From: a virus | Strand: one strand, 5' to 3' | IMG/VR virus record: IMGVR_UViG_3300018026_000007 | Span: 1 to 64,000 of that record | DNA: 64,000 nucleotides | Part shown: positions 6,454 through 13,205 of the stretch, piece by piece | Layout of the letters: every line of letters starts with the position of its first letter | Numbering within the stretch: position 1 is the first letter of the stretch | Notes under the pieces: generated by a model | Database searches by the model: none | The model's input: the letters and a program-made list of their open reading frames with translations, nothing else | Told to the model about the DNA's origin: nothing | Program-made: the position numbers and the translations under genes

Positions 6454-6671
6454 TAGTTTTCCTCGGATCGGTCGTCGATGAACGGCGCAACGATTTCTGC
6501 ATGGCACGCATCACACCATGCGCCATCTGTGCCGAACGATTCGTACATCTGAGCTTCGGTGATCTGATCGCTGGCGGGCAGTTTGGCTTCTTCACCGCAT
6601 TCGCGGCAGAGAACGGTTCCACTATCCGCTGGGATGTACGCCGCTACTGTGCTGTATTCGGGTCCGAACAT
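6453..6671 (-). CDS. Zinc-ribbon protein (72 aa)
   Basis: Two CxxC knuckles, LCRECGEEAK and WCDACHAEI, are separated by about 28 residues and should bind one zinc. The ends are acidic. ATG 6671 touches the preceding stop. Part of the minus operon of very small genes; function unknown. Confidence 0.7.
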   Translation of the reverse strand: MFGPEYSTVAAYIPADSGTVLCRECGEEAKLPASDQITEAQMYESFGTDGAWCDACHAEIVAPFIDDRSEEN

Positions 6672-6928
6672 TATCGTATCCCATCCTTTCTTTCTTGCAG
6701 GACTTTGCGGAGTACTTCATCCTGCCGTCTTGCTTTTTCAGAGCAGTCACCATACCCGCCAGTCGTGCCGTTATTGTAATGGAATCCGCCACGGGTCCCG
6801 ATGATTAGTTGGTCGCCGTTTGCAGGATTCGTCAGATTGATTCCCAGGCACGGAGACGGAGTATGCTGAAAGCCAAATTCAAAGGCGACTTGCAGCATGC
6901 GATTGACGACAATGTTGCGGTGTGCCAT
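6671..6928 (-). CDS. Hypothetical protein (85 aa)
   Basis: Not recognised. It starts at ATG 6928 through a TAATG overlap with the zinc-ribbon gene upstream. A short helix is followed by a glycine-rich centre (INLTNPANGDQLIIGTRGGFHYNNG) and a charged C-terminal helix. Confidence 0.6.
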   Translation of the reverse strand: MAHRNIVVNRMLQVAFEFGFQHTPSPCLGINLTNPANGDQLIIGTRGGFHYNNGTTGGYGDCSEKARRQDEVLRKVLQERKDGIR

Positions 6929-7122
6929 TATCGCACCGCCTTCGGCTGCGGGACGTGTTTGACGCTGAAGCACTTCGGTCCAGTGCCTCCGCAGTTCAAA
7001 CACTGGCCACCTGTCGGCCCCCAAGTGATATGGCTCGCCGAGCAGGGCGTTGCCGAGATGGGTAGACTGGCGCGGGCGATATGCGCGCAGCGCGGGCAAT
7101 TGACCAGGGTGATGGTTGACAT
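6928..7122 (-). CDS. Zinc-ribbon protein, 5' end replaced by TnpB element
   Basis: A zinc ribbon is clear (NCPRCAHIA and QCLNCGGTG). The start codon now in use, ATG 7122, belongs to the right end of the TnpB element (GGGGAGGATGTCAACC), and its only ribosome site, GAGGGG, also lies in the element. Before insertion the gene probably began at ATG 8438 (MSIYEHKFD), which overlaps the stop of the 69-aa gene (TAATG) exactly as the other genes of this operon do. If the element is removed at TTTGAC the two pieces can be joined in frame to a protein of roughly 70 residues. Exact junction is inferred. Confidence 0.65.
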   Translation of the reverse strand: MSTITLVNCPRCAHIARASLPISATPCSASHITWGPTGGQCLNCGGTGPKCFSVKHVPQPKAVR

Positions 7123-7270
7123 CCTCCCCGCCCCTCGAAGACTCGGGACGGGGATTCCTACTGCTCTCAAGTGCACGATTGCACAAGAGTAGCTTCGGTG
7201 GGTTCCTGACACGACGCCCTTACCTCAGGCGAAGATGACGAGCAGGCTAAAAAGGCTAATCCAGCCTCTT
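7118..7270 (-). ncRNA. Candidate omega/right-end guide RNA
   Basis: In characterised TnpB systems the guide RNA covers the 3' end of tnpB and the right element end. This interval has the stem-loop at 7126-7152 just inside the right end, so the guide would be the phage sequence just left of about 7118. Ends and expression are inferred from family knowledge. Confidence 0.4.
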
Positions 7271-8381
7271 TGATGTTGAATGCGCCAACAAAGTCCGCAT
7301 TACCAGACCAGCCGCACTTGACACAAACAAACTTCGCTTGCGTCTTGCGGTTATCCTTGGACGTATGCTTGCACTCGGGACACTTGCGGCTGGTGTTTTG
7401 TGGTGGTACGGCAATTAAGATTCCACCGTTCCACAACATCTTGTATTCCAGTTGACGCCGCAATTCGAAGGGGCTTGCGTCCAGGATTGAGCGGTTGAGC
7501 CCTGATTTCTGGGCAACCTTCTTTCCCGGCTTGTCCTTCGTGCCCTTGCTTGACTTGGACATATTGCTAACTTGCAGGTCTTCGACGAAAACAACGGCGT
7601 GGTTTTTGCTGATGTCTGCCGAGACCTTATGAACGAAATCTTTTCTAATGTTGGCAATCTTGCTGTGCAGTTTGGTGATGCGGGCTTTCGCCTTCTTCCA
7701 GTTTTGGCTAAACTTTTTCTTCTTTGCCAGACGGCGCTGTAGCTTTGCCAACTTTGGCAAGAACTGTTTGAGCGGCTGGCATTGGTCTACGACTAGACCG
7801 TCCGATGCTGTTATGAAGTTGACGACTCCCCAATCCAAGCCGATAGACGACTTGGACGGGTGTTCTGGTACCTTGATTTCTTGTAGTGTGCTGACGCTGA
7901 CGAACCACTTTCCGCAGGACTCGCTAACAGTGGCGTTGCGAATCTGTCCGAGTACATCACGACTGTTGCGATAGCGCACCCAGCCAATCTTCGGCAAACG
8001 AATGCGGCTGTTGACTTGGTCTAGCGTGATGCACTTTGGGTCTGACTCACGATACGAAGTACGCTGTCCCTTCTTGTGGAACTTCGGGAAGTCCGCACGT
8101 TTCTTGAAAAAGTTTTGGTATGCCCTGTCCATATCTACCAAGGATTGCTGCAAGGCGTGCGACGGTGTATCTGAAAGCCAAGGCGTCTCTGACTTCCACA
8201 ATGTAAGCAACTTGTCGAGTTGAAACCGCGTATGCGAACGCTTCGTCAGGTCGTACATTTCCTTCTGGAGTGCCAACGCTTTGTTGTAGATATAGCGCAC
8301 ACTTCCAGCGAAGCGGCGCATCAGCCGCTGCTGTTCGCCGTTAGGCATCAACTCGAATTTGAATGCTTGACGCTTTTCCAT
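7167..8381 (-). CDS. tnpB: TnpB RNA-guided endonuclease
   Basis: The 404-residue protein has an N-terminal helix-turn-helix/WED region, then the split RuvC nuclease: D183 in GLDWGV, E267 in VFVEDLQV and D363 in NADFVGAFNI. The zinc finger (CPEC at 334-337, CVKC at 353-356) lies between the last two. All catalytic residues are present, so it should be active. ATG 8381 lies 6 bases after a perfect TATAAT, so the mRNA is probably leaderless; the longer frame from 8567 runs through phage genes and the promoter. Its role is element maintenance by cleaving empty sites; TnpB genes in phages can also act as homing-like nucleases. Confidence 0.92.
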   Translation of the reverse strand: MEKRQAFKFELMPNGEQQRLMRRFAGSVRYIYNKALALQKEMYDLTKRSHTRFQLDKLLTLWKSETPWLSDTPSHALQQSLVDMDRAYQNFFKKRADFPKFHKKGQRTSYRESDPKCITLDQVNSRIRLPKIGWVRYRNSRDVLGQIRNATVSESCGKWFVSVSTLQEIKVPEHPSKSSIGLDWGVVNFITASDGLVVDQCQPLKQFLPKLAKLQRRLAKKKKFSQNWKKAKARITKLHSKIANIRKDFVHKVSADISKNHAVVFVEDLQVSNMSKSSKGTKDKPGKKVAQKSGLNRSILDASPFELRRQLEYKMLWNGGILIAVPPQNTSRKCPECKHTSKDNRKTQAKFVCVKCGWSGNADFVGAFNIKEAGLAFLACSSSSPEVRASCQEPTEATLVQSCT

Positions 8382-8387
8382 TCTTGT

Positions 8388-8416
8388 ATTATACTCTGGT
8401 CTATGGCTAATGTCAA
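8388..8416 (-). promoter_or_regulatory. Consensus tnpB promoter
   Basis: Minus strand TTGACA (8411-8416), 17 bases, TATAAT (8388-8393): both boxes match the sigma-70 consensus exactly. ATG 8381 follows after 6 bases. The -35 may include phage flank (TTTGACA), so the insertion may have completed the promoter. Confidence 0.85.
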
Positions 8417-8437
8417 ACTTGTGTTCGTAGATCGACA

Positions 8438-8647
8438 TTATCGTCCCGCCTTGACGCGGACAGTGTTGGACTCGCTGGCGATTCCTGGTGTGCCGTGCGG
8501 GCCGCCCATGTTCAGAACCCAGCCATGGGGTCCGCGCATCACCGCGCGCCCAGTCTTCGCTTTCCATTCCTGCCCATTGCGTCCGATGCCATTGGGAACC
8601 AGGATGGTCACTTTGTCGCCGTGCTTGATGGATTCGACTAAGGTCAT
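8438..8647 (-). CDS. Hypothetical protein (69 aa)
   Basis: Beta-rich, glycine-rich small protein (HGDKVTILVPNG, KAKTGRAVMRGPHGWVLN, GGPHGTP) resembling a KOW/SH3-like barrel of the sort found in many phage genes of unknown role. The start is ATG 8647 because the shared leader CATGGAGGCAACGCAAATG places GGAGG 8 bases upstream. First gene of the minus operon that the TnpB element interrupts. Confidence 0.7.
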   Translation of the reverse strand: MTLVESIKHGDKVTILVPNGIGRNGQEWKAKTGRAVMRGPHGWVLNMGGPHGTPGIASESNTVRVKAGR

Positions 8648-8669
8648 TTGCGTTGCCTCCATGACCACA

Positions 8670-8713
8670 AGGATATCAAACACCTGATTTCGACGCAATA
8701 GTACTAAAGTACC
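8670..8713 (-). promoter_or_regulatory. Minus-strand promoter with AGTAC operator
   Basis: Minus strand TTGCGT (8693-8698), 17 bases, TATCCT (8670-8675). GCAATAGTACTAAAGTAC (8696-8713) covers the -35. It also overlaps the stop of the JAMM gene. Confidence 0.75.
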
Positions 8714-9093
8714 TTTCTGATGGTACCATCGGCACCAGCAACCCAGGTCTCATGCAGGCTCACGACGTAGATCGGCACCTTCATCCTGACCGCCATCCGC
8801 ACGTCTTGTTGGCTGGGCCTCTCATAGCCCGCATCGGGATGCGTGTGTATTACGGCTACGATGTCAGGATCGCAGGCAAAGAACACATCACCACGCACAC
8901 CGCTGGTAAAGTCGGTCGAGTCGCGGCGCACCAGAAGCGCGGACTCGAATGGTAGATGCTTGACGAATGTGTCCTGGTAGATTGCCTTGATTGAATTCGC
9001 GACATCGTAGCGCGCCAGGACCGCATCGGATGGCGCGGCGCGCAGAGAGACAGCGAACAATAGGATCGCGAGAGTTGTGCATATAAGTCGCAT
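8704..9093 (-). CDS. Secreted JAMM (JAB/MPN) metalloprotease-like protein
   Basis: A 19-residue signal peptide (MRLICTTLAILLFAVSLRA) ends near AAP. The mature part carries the complete JAMM signature H83-T-H85-P-x7-S94-x2-D97 (IHTHPDAGYERPSQQD), with E50 as the probable general base, so a zinc isopeptidase or peptidase fold acting in the periplasm is likely. Total length is 129 aa. Phage tail JAMM proteins (with NlpC/P60) exist, but an exported stand-alone form is unusual. ATG 9093 follows the DUF2786 stop by 4 bases with GGGAG upstream, so they share a transcript. The start at 9141 would lie inside the upstream gene. Confidence 0.75.
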   Translation of the reverse strand: MRLICTTLAILLFAVSLRAAPSDAVLARYDVANSIKAIYQDTFVKHLPFESALLVRRDSTDFTSGVRGDVFFACDPDIVAVIHTHPDAGYERPSQQDVRMAVRMKVPIYVVSLHETWVAGADGTIRKVL

Positions 9094-9097
9094 TGGG

Positions 9098-9922
9098 TTA
9101 TGCTCCCAGGAGACGACTCGCGCGTCCCGTAGTCGCCCCAAAGCGGTTTGGCGAGAGATTCACGGCATTCCCAGTGCGCTGGCCTGCGGCAAATCCGTCT
9201 AGATTTCCTCCGCTTGCACTTACGCCGCGCGACTGGCGCGTTTTCCCTTTCAAGAACTCTTCGACTGCGAGCGCATCGCGCTTGATGTGGACGATGGCGT
9301 TTGATGATATCGCAGCTTGTGCCTTCAGGGTCTCTTCGTATCTCGCCAGCAATCGGGTCGCAATGGCTTCGCCAAAACCAGTTTTCCATGACTCGCGGTA
9401 GTCCTTCATCCAGCGAGCGAACGCGGCTTTTGCCCAGGTTGGGATATTCCAATCGGAAATGCTATTGCGGACATTGAATTTTAGAGTCTGGATTTCGCGA
9501 TTTTCGCGCACCGCTTTGCTCACCAATTCTTCGCCCAACTCCACAAGGTAGAGATACAGGATTTTGGCAAGCTGACGATCAGAAGTGCGTCCGACAAAGA
9601 AGAATGCGGTGCCGCGAGACGCGGAGTTATTCACGACATCGCAGGAATTAACTTTTGCGACGGCTTTGGCAATGCGCACACGCCAGTAAACTTTTGTGCG
9701 GGAACCGCCGCCATTGATTTCGTGACCGTCCACACGCTCCCAGTCGATGGGCTCGCCGTCTTCGCGTGCTTGAAAGTCCACTTCGGACATCTCCAGCTTA
9801 TGCGCGGTCAGCAGGTCCTGAACTTTGGCCGCGAATGCTTCAGCTTCGGCGAGATTGCCGATAGACCGAGCACTGCGCTCATGCGCGATCAGCTTGCGGA
9901 GTTTTTCAATGATTGGGTTCAT
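9098..9922 (-). CDS. DUF2786-domain protein (274 aa)
   Basis: The N-terminal 45 residues (IIEKLRKLIAHERSARSIGNLAEAEAFAAKVQDLLTAHKL) match the helical DUF2786 pattern, followed by a central alpha/beta region and a long helical C-terminus with a glycine/serine-rich tail. Its function is not established in the family. ATG 9922 is chosen because the shared GGAGGCAACGCACATG leader places the ribosome site correctly; the frame is open to 10384 but upstream codons are promoter DNA. Cotranscribed with the JAMM gene. Confidence 0.8.
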   Translation of the reverse strand: MNPIIEKLRKLIAHERSARSIGNLAEAEAFAAKVQDLLTAHKLEMSEVDFQAREDGEPIDWERVDGHEINGGGSRTKVYWRVRIAKAVAKVNSCDVVNNSASRGTAFFFVGRTSDRQLAKILYLYLVELGEELVSKAVRENREIQTLKFNVRNSISDWNIPTWAKAAFARWMKDYRESWKTGFGEAIATRLLARYEETLKAQAAISSNAIVHIKRDALAVEEFLKGKTRQSRGVSASGGNLDGFAAGQRTGNAVNLSPNRFGATTGRASRLLGA

Positions 9923-9943
9923 GTGCGTTGCCTCCATGCTCGA

Positions 9944-9987
9944 AGGATACCAAAAGCCGCGCAGGATTGCAATAGTACGAAAGTACT
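9944..9987 (-). promoter_or_regulatory. Minus-strand promoter with AGTAC operator
   Basis: Minus strand TTGCAA (9967-9972), 17 bases, TATCCT (9944-9949). TTGCAATAGTACGAAAGTAC (9967-9986) is the operator. It is back to back with the plus promoter at 10001, so one site may govern both. Confidence 0.78.
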
Positions 9988-10000
9988 GGTACGAATTTTC

Positions 10001-10028
10001 TTGACAGAATGGGAAAGCATGATAGAGT
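10001..10028 (+). promoter_or_regulatory. Leaderless-type promoter
   Basis: TTGACA (10001-10006), 16 bases, TAGAGT (10023-10028). GTG 10035 begins 6 bases after the -10. Confidence 0.7.
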
Positions 10029-10034
10029 GATTGC

Positions 10035-10181
10035 GTGAGTGAATCGCGCGGACCTTTCTGGTCTTGCCCGAAGTGCAAGACAACTTTGGTGACACACGAT
10101 CCCCCAAGCAAGTCGGGGTATTGTACGCGCTGCGAAAAGCTGATTGATCTGGAGACCTGCAAGAAGCGAGAGACTCTATGA
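10035..10181 (+). CDS. Small zinc-ribbon protein (48 aa), leaderless
   Basis: CPKCKTTL and CTRCEKLI form a four-cysteine zinc ribbon in a 48-residue protein. GTG 10035 is at the predicted transcription start with no ribosome site, and the stop overlaps the next ATG (ATGA). First gene of the plus-strand small-gene run. Confidence 0.7.
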   Translation: MSESRGPFWSCPKCKTTLVTHDPPSKSGYCTRCEKLIDLETCKKRETL

Positions 10182-10381
10182 AGACGCACGATCCGAGAGA
10201 CCGCATGCGAGCACGCGCCAGAGATTTCGACGGATGTGATATTGAATTCGGTCACGAGCCCGCGCATTTTTTCTCCAAGGTTGTGCGCGAACATCTGCCG
10301 CCCGCGCGTAATTGCGGCGCAAACTCGCAGACAAATCGGCGGACACAAATCAAGACTTTTCCTGCTATAAGTGTAGGCTAA
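10178..10381 (+). CDS. Hypothetical protein (67 aa)
   Basis: Not recognised; basic and histidine-rich (HDPRDRMRARARDFDGCDIEFGHEPAHFF). Coupled to the previous gene by ATGA. Its last codons overlap the GACTTT-class promoter at 10352. Confidence 0.5.
   Translation: MKTHDPRDRMRARARDFDGCDIEFGHEPAHFFSKVVREHLPPARNCGANSQTNRRTQIKTFPAISVG
10352..10377 (+). promoter_or_regulatory. GACTTT-class promoter motif
   Basis: GACTTT (10354-10359), 6 bases, TATAAG, TGTAGG: one of the closest matches to the consensus. It precedes the membrane-protein gene at 10429. Confidence 0.65.
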
Positions 10382-10428
10382 CACAGGGATTTAGCGGCAA
10401 AATCGAACCAGACATCGGAGCGGACACA

Positions 10429-10758
10429 ATGACATCGGAAGACCAACTAGGGCTTTTCATTATCGTCATGAACCTGGCAGTCCTGGGTCAATTCTTGGAC
10501 ATCTGGACGACCGCCGTCGCCCTGGCGCACGGGCTGCAGGAAGGCAATCCAATCGCTGCGAAGATCATGGCTAAGATTGGCACCCTCGGCTTCGGACTCA
10601 TCAAAGTTCTTGCCCTGCCCGCCGTTTGTGTTCTCCTGGCAATCACGCAAGGCTGGACCCTGGGCATCATCGTGGCGTCCATTGTTGCGGGTACTGGTTT
10701 CCTGGCGGGCATCCCAAACTATCGGCTGCTCAAGAGCAAAGGCATTCGGCTGCTGTAG
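10429..10758 (+). CDS. Membrane protein, DUF5658-like (109 aa)
   Basis: Three hydrophobic segments (about residues 8-24, 46-67, 70-92) surround FLDIWTTAVALAHGLQEGNPI, the D-x-x-T-T...E-x-N-P pattern of DUF5658-type proteins. Function unknown; an inner-membrane location is expected. GGAG lies 8 bases before ATG 10429, and the start at 10312 would span the promoter. Confidence 0.7.
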   Translation: MTSEDQLGLFIIVMNLAVLGQFLDIWTTAVALAHGLQEGNPIAAKIMAKIGTLGFGLIKVLALPAVCVLLAITQGWTLGIIVASIVAGTGFLAGIPNYRLLKSKGIRLL

Positions 10759-10765
10759 GCGCGAT

Positions 10766-10963
10766 ATGATGACCCTGATTACAGACTTGCGGAAACTGGC
10801 TGCCCAATGGCGTGACCAGACCTGTCTCAACTACGATGGATCGCTGGACAAATGCTGCGGCCACCGAGACTGCGGCACTGCCCGCCGATGTGCAGATGGT
10901 ATTGAGCGGTTGGTCGGCAAAGTAGTCGGAACCGCATTGAATCAATCGAAACGGGGCGACTAA
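10766..10963 (+). CDS. Cysteine-rich protein (65 aa)
   Basis: CLNYDGSLDKCCGHRDCGTARRC contains five cysteines and a histidine and may bind metal. Starts at ATG 10766 or 10769; AGGCG is upstream. Unrecognised family. Confidence 0.6.
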   Translation: MMTLITDLRKLAAQWRDQTCLNYDGSLDKCCGHRDCGTARRCADGIERLVGKVVGTALNQSKRGD

Positions 10964-10964
10964 A

Positions 10965-11105
10965 ATGCGAGATCGAATTTTGCTGTGGGTGTTGGTGGCT
11001 ATCATCGTCGGCCAGGCTTGGATGTATAGACAGCAGAGCAAAGTTGTCGCATACCAGCGGGCAGTAATTGTCGTGTTGGCGCGCGACCTGGGATTGATCC
11101 AATGA
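10965..11105 (+). CDS. Single-span membrane peptide (46 aa)
   Basis: ATG 10965 begins just after the previous stop. An N-terminal hydrophobic helix (ILLWVLVAIIVGQAWMY) follows a short basic head, and the rest is amphipathic. Stop overlaps the next start (ATGA). Confidence 0.55.
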   Translation: MRDRILLWVLVAIIVGQAWMYRQQSKVVAYQRAVIVVLARDLGLIQ

Positions 11106-11284
11106 CAAACACAGAATTTGAAAAGCTGATTCGAAGCACACTAGATCAATGCGATCTAGCCGATCTGGCCGACTTCTTGGGAGTTAGCAAGCCGACCATA
11201 GAGCGATGGAGCCGAGGGCAGAATCTGCTGTGCATGAGCCTGCGGGTTCCAATTGTCGCAGCAATAGGGGTGTTTCTGCTATGA
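11102..11284 (+). CDS. Small helix-turn-helix protein (60 aa)
   Basis: LADLADFLGVSKPTIERWSRG reads as a helix-turn-helix (Cro/C1 or XRE-like), preceded by one helix. The C-terminal 15 residues are hydrophobic. It is a candidate regulator of the AGTAC operators, with no direct evidence. ATGA overlaps on both sides. Confidence 0.65.
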   Translation: MTNTEFEKLIRSTLDQCDLADLADFLGVSKPTIERWSRGQNLLCMSLRVPIVAAIGVFLL

Positions 11285-11448
11285 CTTGGCAAGCACTGAC
11301 AATCGCGATGGTTGGCTTGGGCGCGGGACTCTGCCTGGGCGTTTATCTCGGCATCTGGCTAGAGACCTGGGCATTAGTCACCAAGTTGAAAGACGCTGAT
11401 CGGCTAGATGATTTCCTGGACATCTTGGATTCGATAAAGGACAAGTGA
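11281..11448 (+). CDS. Single-span membrane protein (55 aa)
   Basis: A glycine-rich transmembrane helix (LTIAMVGLGAGLCLGVYLGIW) is followed by an acidic cytoplasmic helix. ATG 11281 overlaps the previous stop. Confidence 0.6.
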   Translation: MTWQALTIAMVGLGAGLCLGVYLGIWLETWALVTKLKDADRLDDFLDILDSIKDK

Positions 11449-11633
11449 TGACGATTCAAATTACCGATGGGCCAAGTTTACTGGACCCGCTTGGGATCGC
11501 TCCAATTCATGTGTTAGGGGCCCTGCCTGGCAATCGGCGAGTAGTTGTGCTGACCGCTAGGACGTGGCGAGTCCGACTGGCCATCTGGTTGTTGCGGGCG
11601 TATGTTAATACGGCAATTGCGAGCGCAAAGTGA
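11448..11633 (+). CDS. Hypothetical protein (61 aa)
   Basis: Not recognised. TGATG overlap with the previous gene. Beta-strand start (TIQITDG), basic amphipathic C-terminus (TWRVRLAIWLLRAYV). Confidence 0.55.
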   Translation: MTIQITDGPSLLDPLGIAPIHVLGALPGNRRVVVLTARTWRVRLAIWLLRAYVNTAIASAK

Positions 11634-11758
11634 GTACAAGCGCATATCTGCGCGGGGTGCCGCCAGGAATAGAAATCTGGGAGCGCATTGGCTTTCGCGG
11701 ACAAGAAGCCGTTTCATGGGAACAATCATTCGACCTTGGCAACCTGGACAGCGACTGA
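11630..11758 (+). CDS. Small protein (42 aa)
   Basis: GTG 11630 overlaps the previous stop (GTGA). Short acidic protein (RGVPPGIEIWERIGFRG and on). Unknown function; supported by coupling only. Confidence 0.5.
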   Translation: MSTSAYLRGVPPGIEIWERIGFRGQEAVSWEQSFDLGNLDSD

Positions 11759-11951
11759 GTACAACGATGCCTGTCTACGTGGGCAGCAGAATCGATTGGA
11801 GAATCCGCCAGTCGAAGACGCGATCTACCTTGCTCGGGTAGCATGGTGTCATCTTCTGCAGTATGGCTTTCCGATACAGTCTGGCGCGCCACGAACGGCT
11901 GCGCTCGGAGGGGCGGATGGACACGCAACACGAACTGAGCATTCTGACTAA
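11736..11951 (+). CDS. Hypothetical protein (about 71 aa), start uncertain
   Basis: The frame is open from ATG 11688; TTG 11736 is an alternative giving less overlap with the preceding gene. The protein-like part is EYNDACLRGQQNRLENPPVEDAIYLARVAWCHLLQYGF. It overlaps the next gene by 35 bases. No ribosome site decides the start. Confidence 0.35.
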   Translation: MATWTATEYNDACLRGQQNRLENPPVEDAIYLARVAWCHLLQYGFPIQSGAPRTAALGGADGHATRTEHSD

Positions 11952-12150
11952 TGACGGCTGGGTGATTACGCTTCTTGCGGACCAGCCGCTGAGTTTCGAC
12001 GACGCCGTGATATCGTCCATAATTGTCCAGCCGAAGGAAGACTATGCCAAAGGACTCGGGCAGCGTGGCTTTGGACGGCAACGCAGGATGTACCGACTGA
12101 ACCGCAGGGGCGTGGTGGTCTACCAGGATGGAGACGAAATATCGCTGTGA
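11917..12150 (+). CDS. Hypothetical protein (77 aa)
   Basis: GGAGG lies 5 bases before ATG 11917, deciding this start over 11863. Contains HELSILTNDGWVITLLADQPLSFDDAVISSIIV and a basic C-terminus (QRGFGRQRRMYRLNRRG). Family unknown. Confidence 0.6.
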   Translation: MDTQHELSILTNDGWVITLLADQPLSFDDAVISSIIVQPKEDYAKGLGQRGFGRQRRMYRLNRRGVVVYQDGDEISL

Positions 12151-12287
12151 ACGCGGCGCGCGGTCGGCACTTCAGATGGGCTGCAGGGCTATTCCAGATG
12201 TGCATCATTCCAAACAACAAACGGGGGGCAACAGTGATCTTTCAGTCCTGCCCGCGATCCAGTAGAGAGAAGGGAGACATACAGACA

Positions 12288-12482
12288 ATGGTAGAGAAGA
12301 TATGGGATGACGATCTTACAGCGGCAGAACGAACGCTATTGTTGCTGGCCGCGTATAAAGGCGAAGCTCGCCGTCTTCAAGGTTATGAGGCAGGAGTATT
12401 GTGGTATCGGCTGCCGTCCGATCTTCGGCGAGCTTTGCGAAACGTGAACTGGGCCATGGTGCTGGATCGCAACGTCGGATGA
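12288..12482 (+). CDS. Hypothetical helical protein (64 aa)
   Basis: All-helical (DDDLTAAERTLLLLAAYKGEARRLQGYEAG). AAGGGAGAC lies 12-17 bases before ATG 12288. The frame is open upstream to GTG 12147, which overlaps the previous stop, so a 111-aa form is possible. A 23-codon frame starts at ATG 12479 by ATGA overlap. Confidence 0.5.
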   Translation: MVEKIWDDDLTAAERTLLLLAAYKGEARRLQGYEAGVLWYRLPSDLRRALRNVNWAMVLDRNVG

Positions 12483-12670
12483 CTGCGACCCTCGCGTCGG
12501 GTGATTGCGCTCGTCAAATCACGCTGGGGTTCCTCGACGGCAGTCGGTGACAGGTAGGTAGATTTTACGCGAATCGAGTGACGGCAGTTCGGCACTTCGC
12601 GAGCCAAATTTTGGTTGGTGCCGACATTTCGGCACTTCCAAATATGGAATATTCTATGATTTTGCGGATT

Positions 12671-12679
12671 TGATACAAT
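12671..12679 (+). promoter_or_regulatory. Possible extended -10 promoter
   Basis: TGATACAAT is an extended -10 element (TG-N-TACAAT) with no good -35, 32 bases before the ATG at 12712, in an AT-rich patch. Confidence 0.4.
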
Positions 12680-12711
12680 TTCCCATATATTTGATTCGAA
12701 AGGGAACAACC

Positions 12712-12816
12712 ATGACAGTCTGCAGACAGCCAGTCGAGAAGTTGCAGTTGATTCGAGTCGGCACGAAGGTGTATTTGTGCCGCGGCTGCGGTCAGAAGAT
12801 CGTGCGCATCCGCTAA
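12712..12816 (+). CDS. Tiny zinc-knuckle protein (34 aa)
   Basis: AAAGGGA lies 6 bases upstream of ATG 12712. Cys4 and a CRGC pair (YLCRGCGQKIVRIR) resemble half of a zinc ribbon. Isolated in a gene-poor stretch. Confidence 0.5.
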   Translation: MTVCRQPVEKLQLIRVGTKVYLCRGCGQKIVRIR

Positions 12817-13161
12817 GTCCAACACCGCCATTACATTATTCGGAATCAGTATTTTGGCATAGTCGCGGCGTGTGTGCTAAGTCGTTTGGATTGATGCGAT
12901 GCGCACGCCGCCCGCGCCTGGGCTCGTGATTGGAATGCGATTACTCTGCGCGCCCCGCGCGTCCTGTTGATAACACAAGAGTTAAAAGTATTCTGCGCGT
13001 TTGGCACGCGACGTGTTGTGGTCATCGGCGTGCGGGGCAGCAAGTAGGGGTCCCTTTGAAAACTGATTTTGTAACTTTTCTACCCCGTCAACGTCTCCTG
13101 CTACGCAGAGCTTGATTACCCCCCTATGACTTGTTCCGTTAATGTTGGTTACACATTTTCC

Positions 13162-13190
13162 TTGACAAATAAAACGGGTTCTGGCAATAT
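13162..13190 (+). promoter_or_regulatory. Promoter of the GIY-YIG gene
   Basis: TTGACA (13162-13167), 17 bases, CAATAT (13185-13190); the predicted start is about 9 bases before ATG 13206, leaving almost no leader and no ribosome site. Confidence 0.65.
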
Positions 13191-13205
13191 GGGTCCCATA
13201 AGCCG

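Larger units (their letters stand above)
7118..8412 (-). mobile_element. TnpB-only IS200/IS605-type element
   Basis: The element carries tnpB without tnpA. The right end has an imperfect hairpin, 7126-7152 (CCCCG arms with CGGGG), followed by the GGATGTCAAC-type terminus common in IS605 relatives. The left boundary lies near 8412, next to TTTGAC, a plausible transposon-adjacent motif. It interrupts a small zinc-ribbon gene. Without its own tnpA it depends on a TnpA in trans; one is present at 63388 in this window. Confidence 0.75.
12483..13205 (+). other. Gene-poor stretch with one tiny gene
   Basis: Apart from the 34-codon gene at 12712 I see no supported coding sequence. It holds two TTCGGCACTTC repeats (12588 and 12626 areas), a lower-GC patch around 12620-12710, a long imperfect hairpin (GGCGTGTGTGC about 12867 with GCGCACGCC about 12900) and the promoter of the GIY-YIG gene. 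Confidence 0.5.

Noticed and set aside
12846-13043. Minus-strand 65-codon frame in the gene-poor stretch
   Set aside because: Arginine/alanine-rich random-like sequence without ribosome site or promoter.
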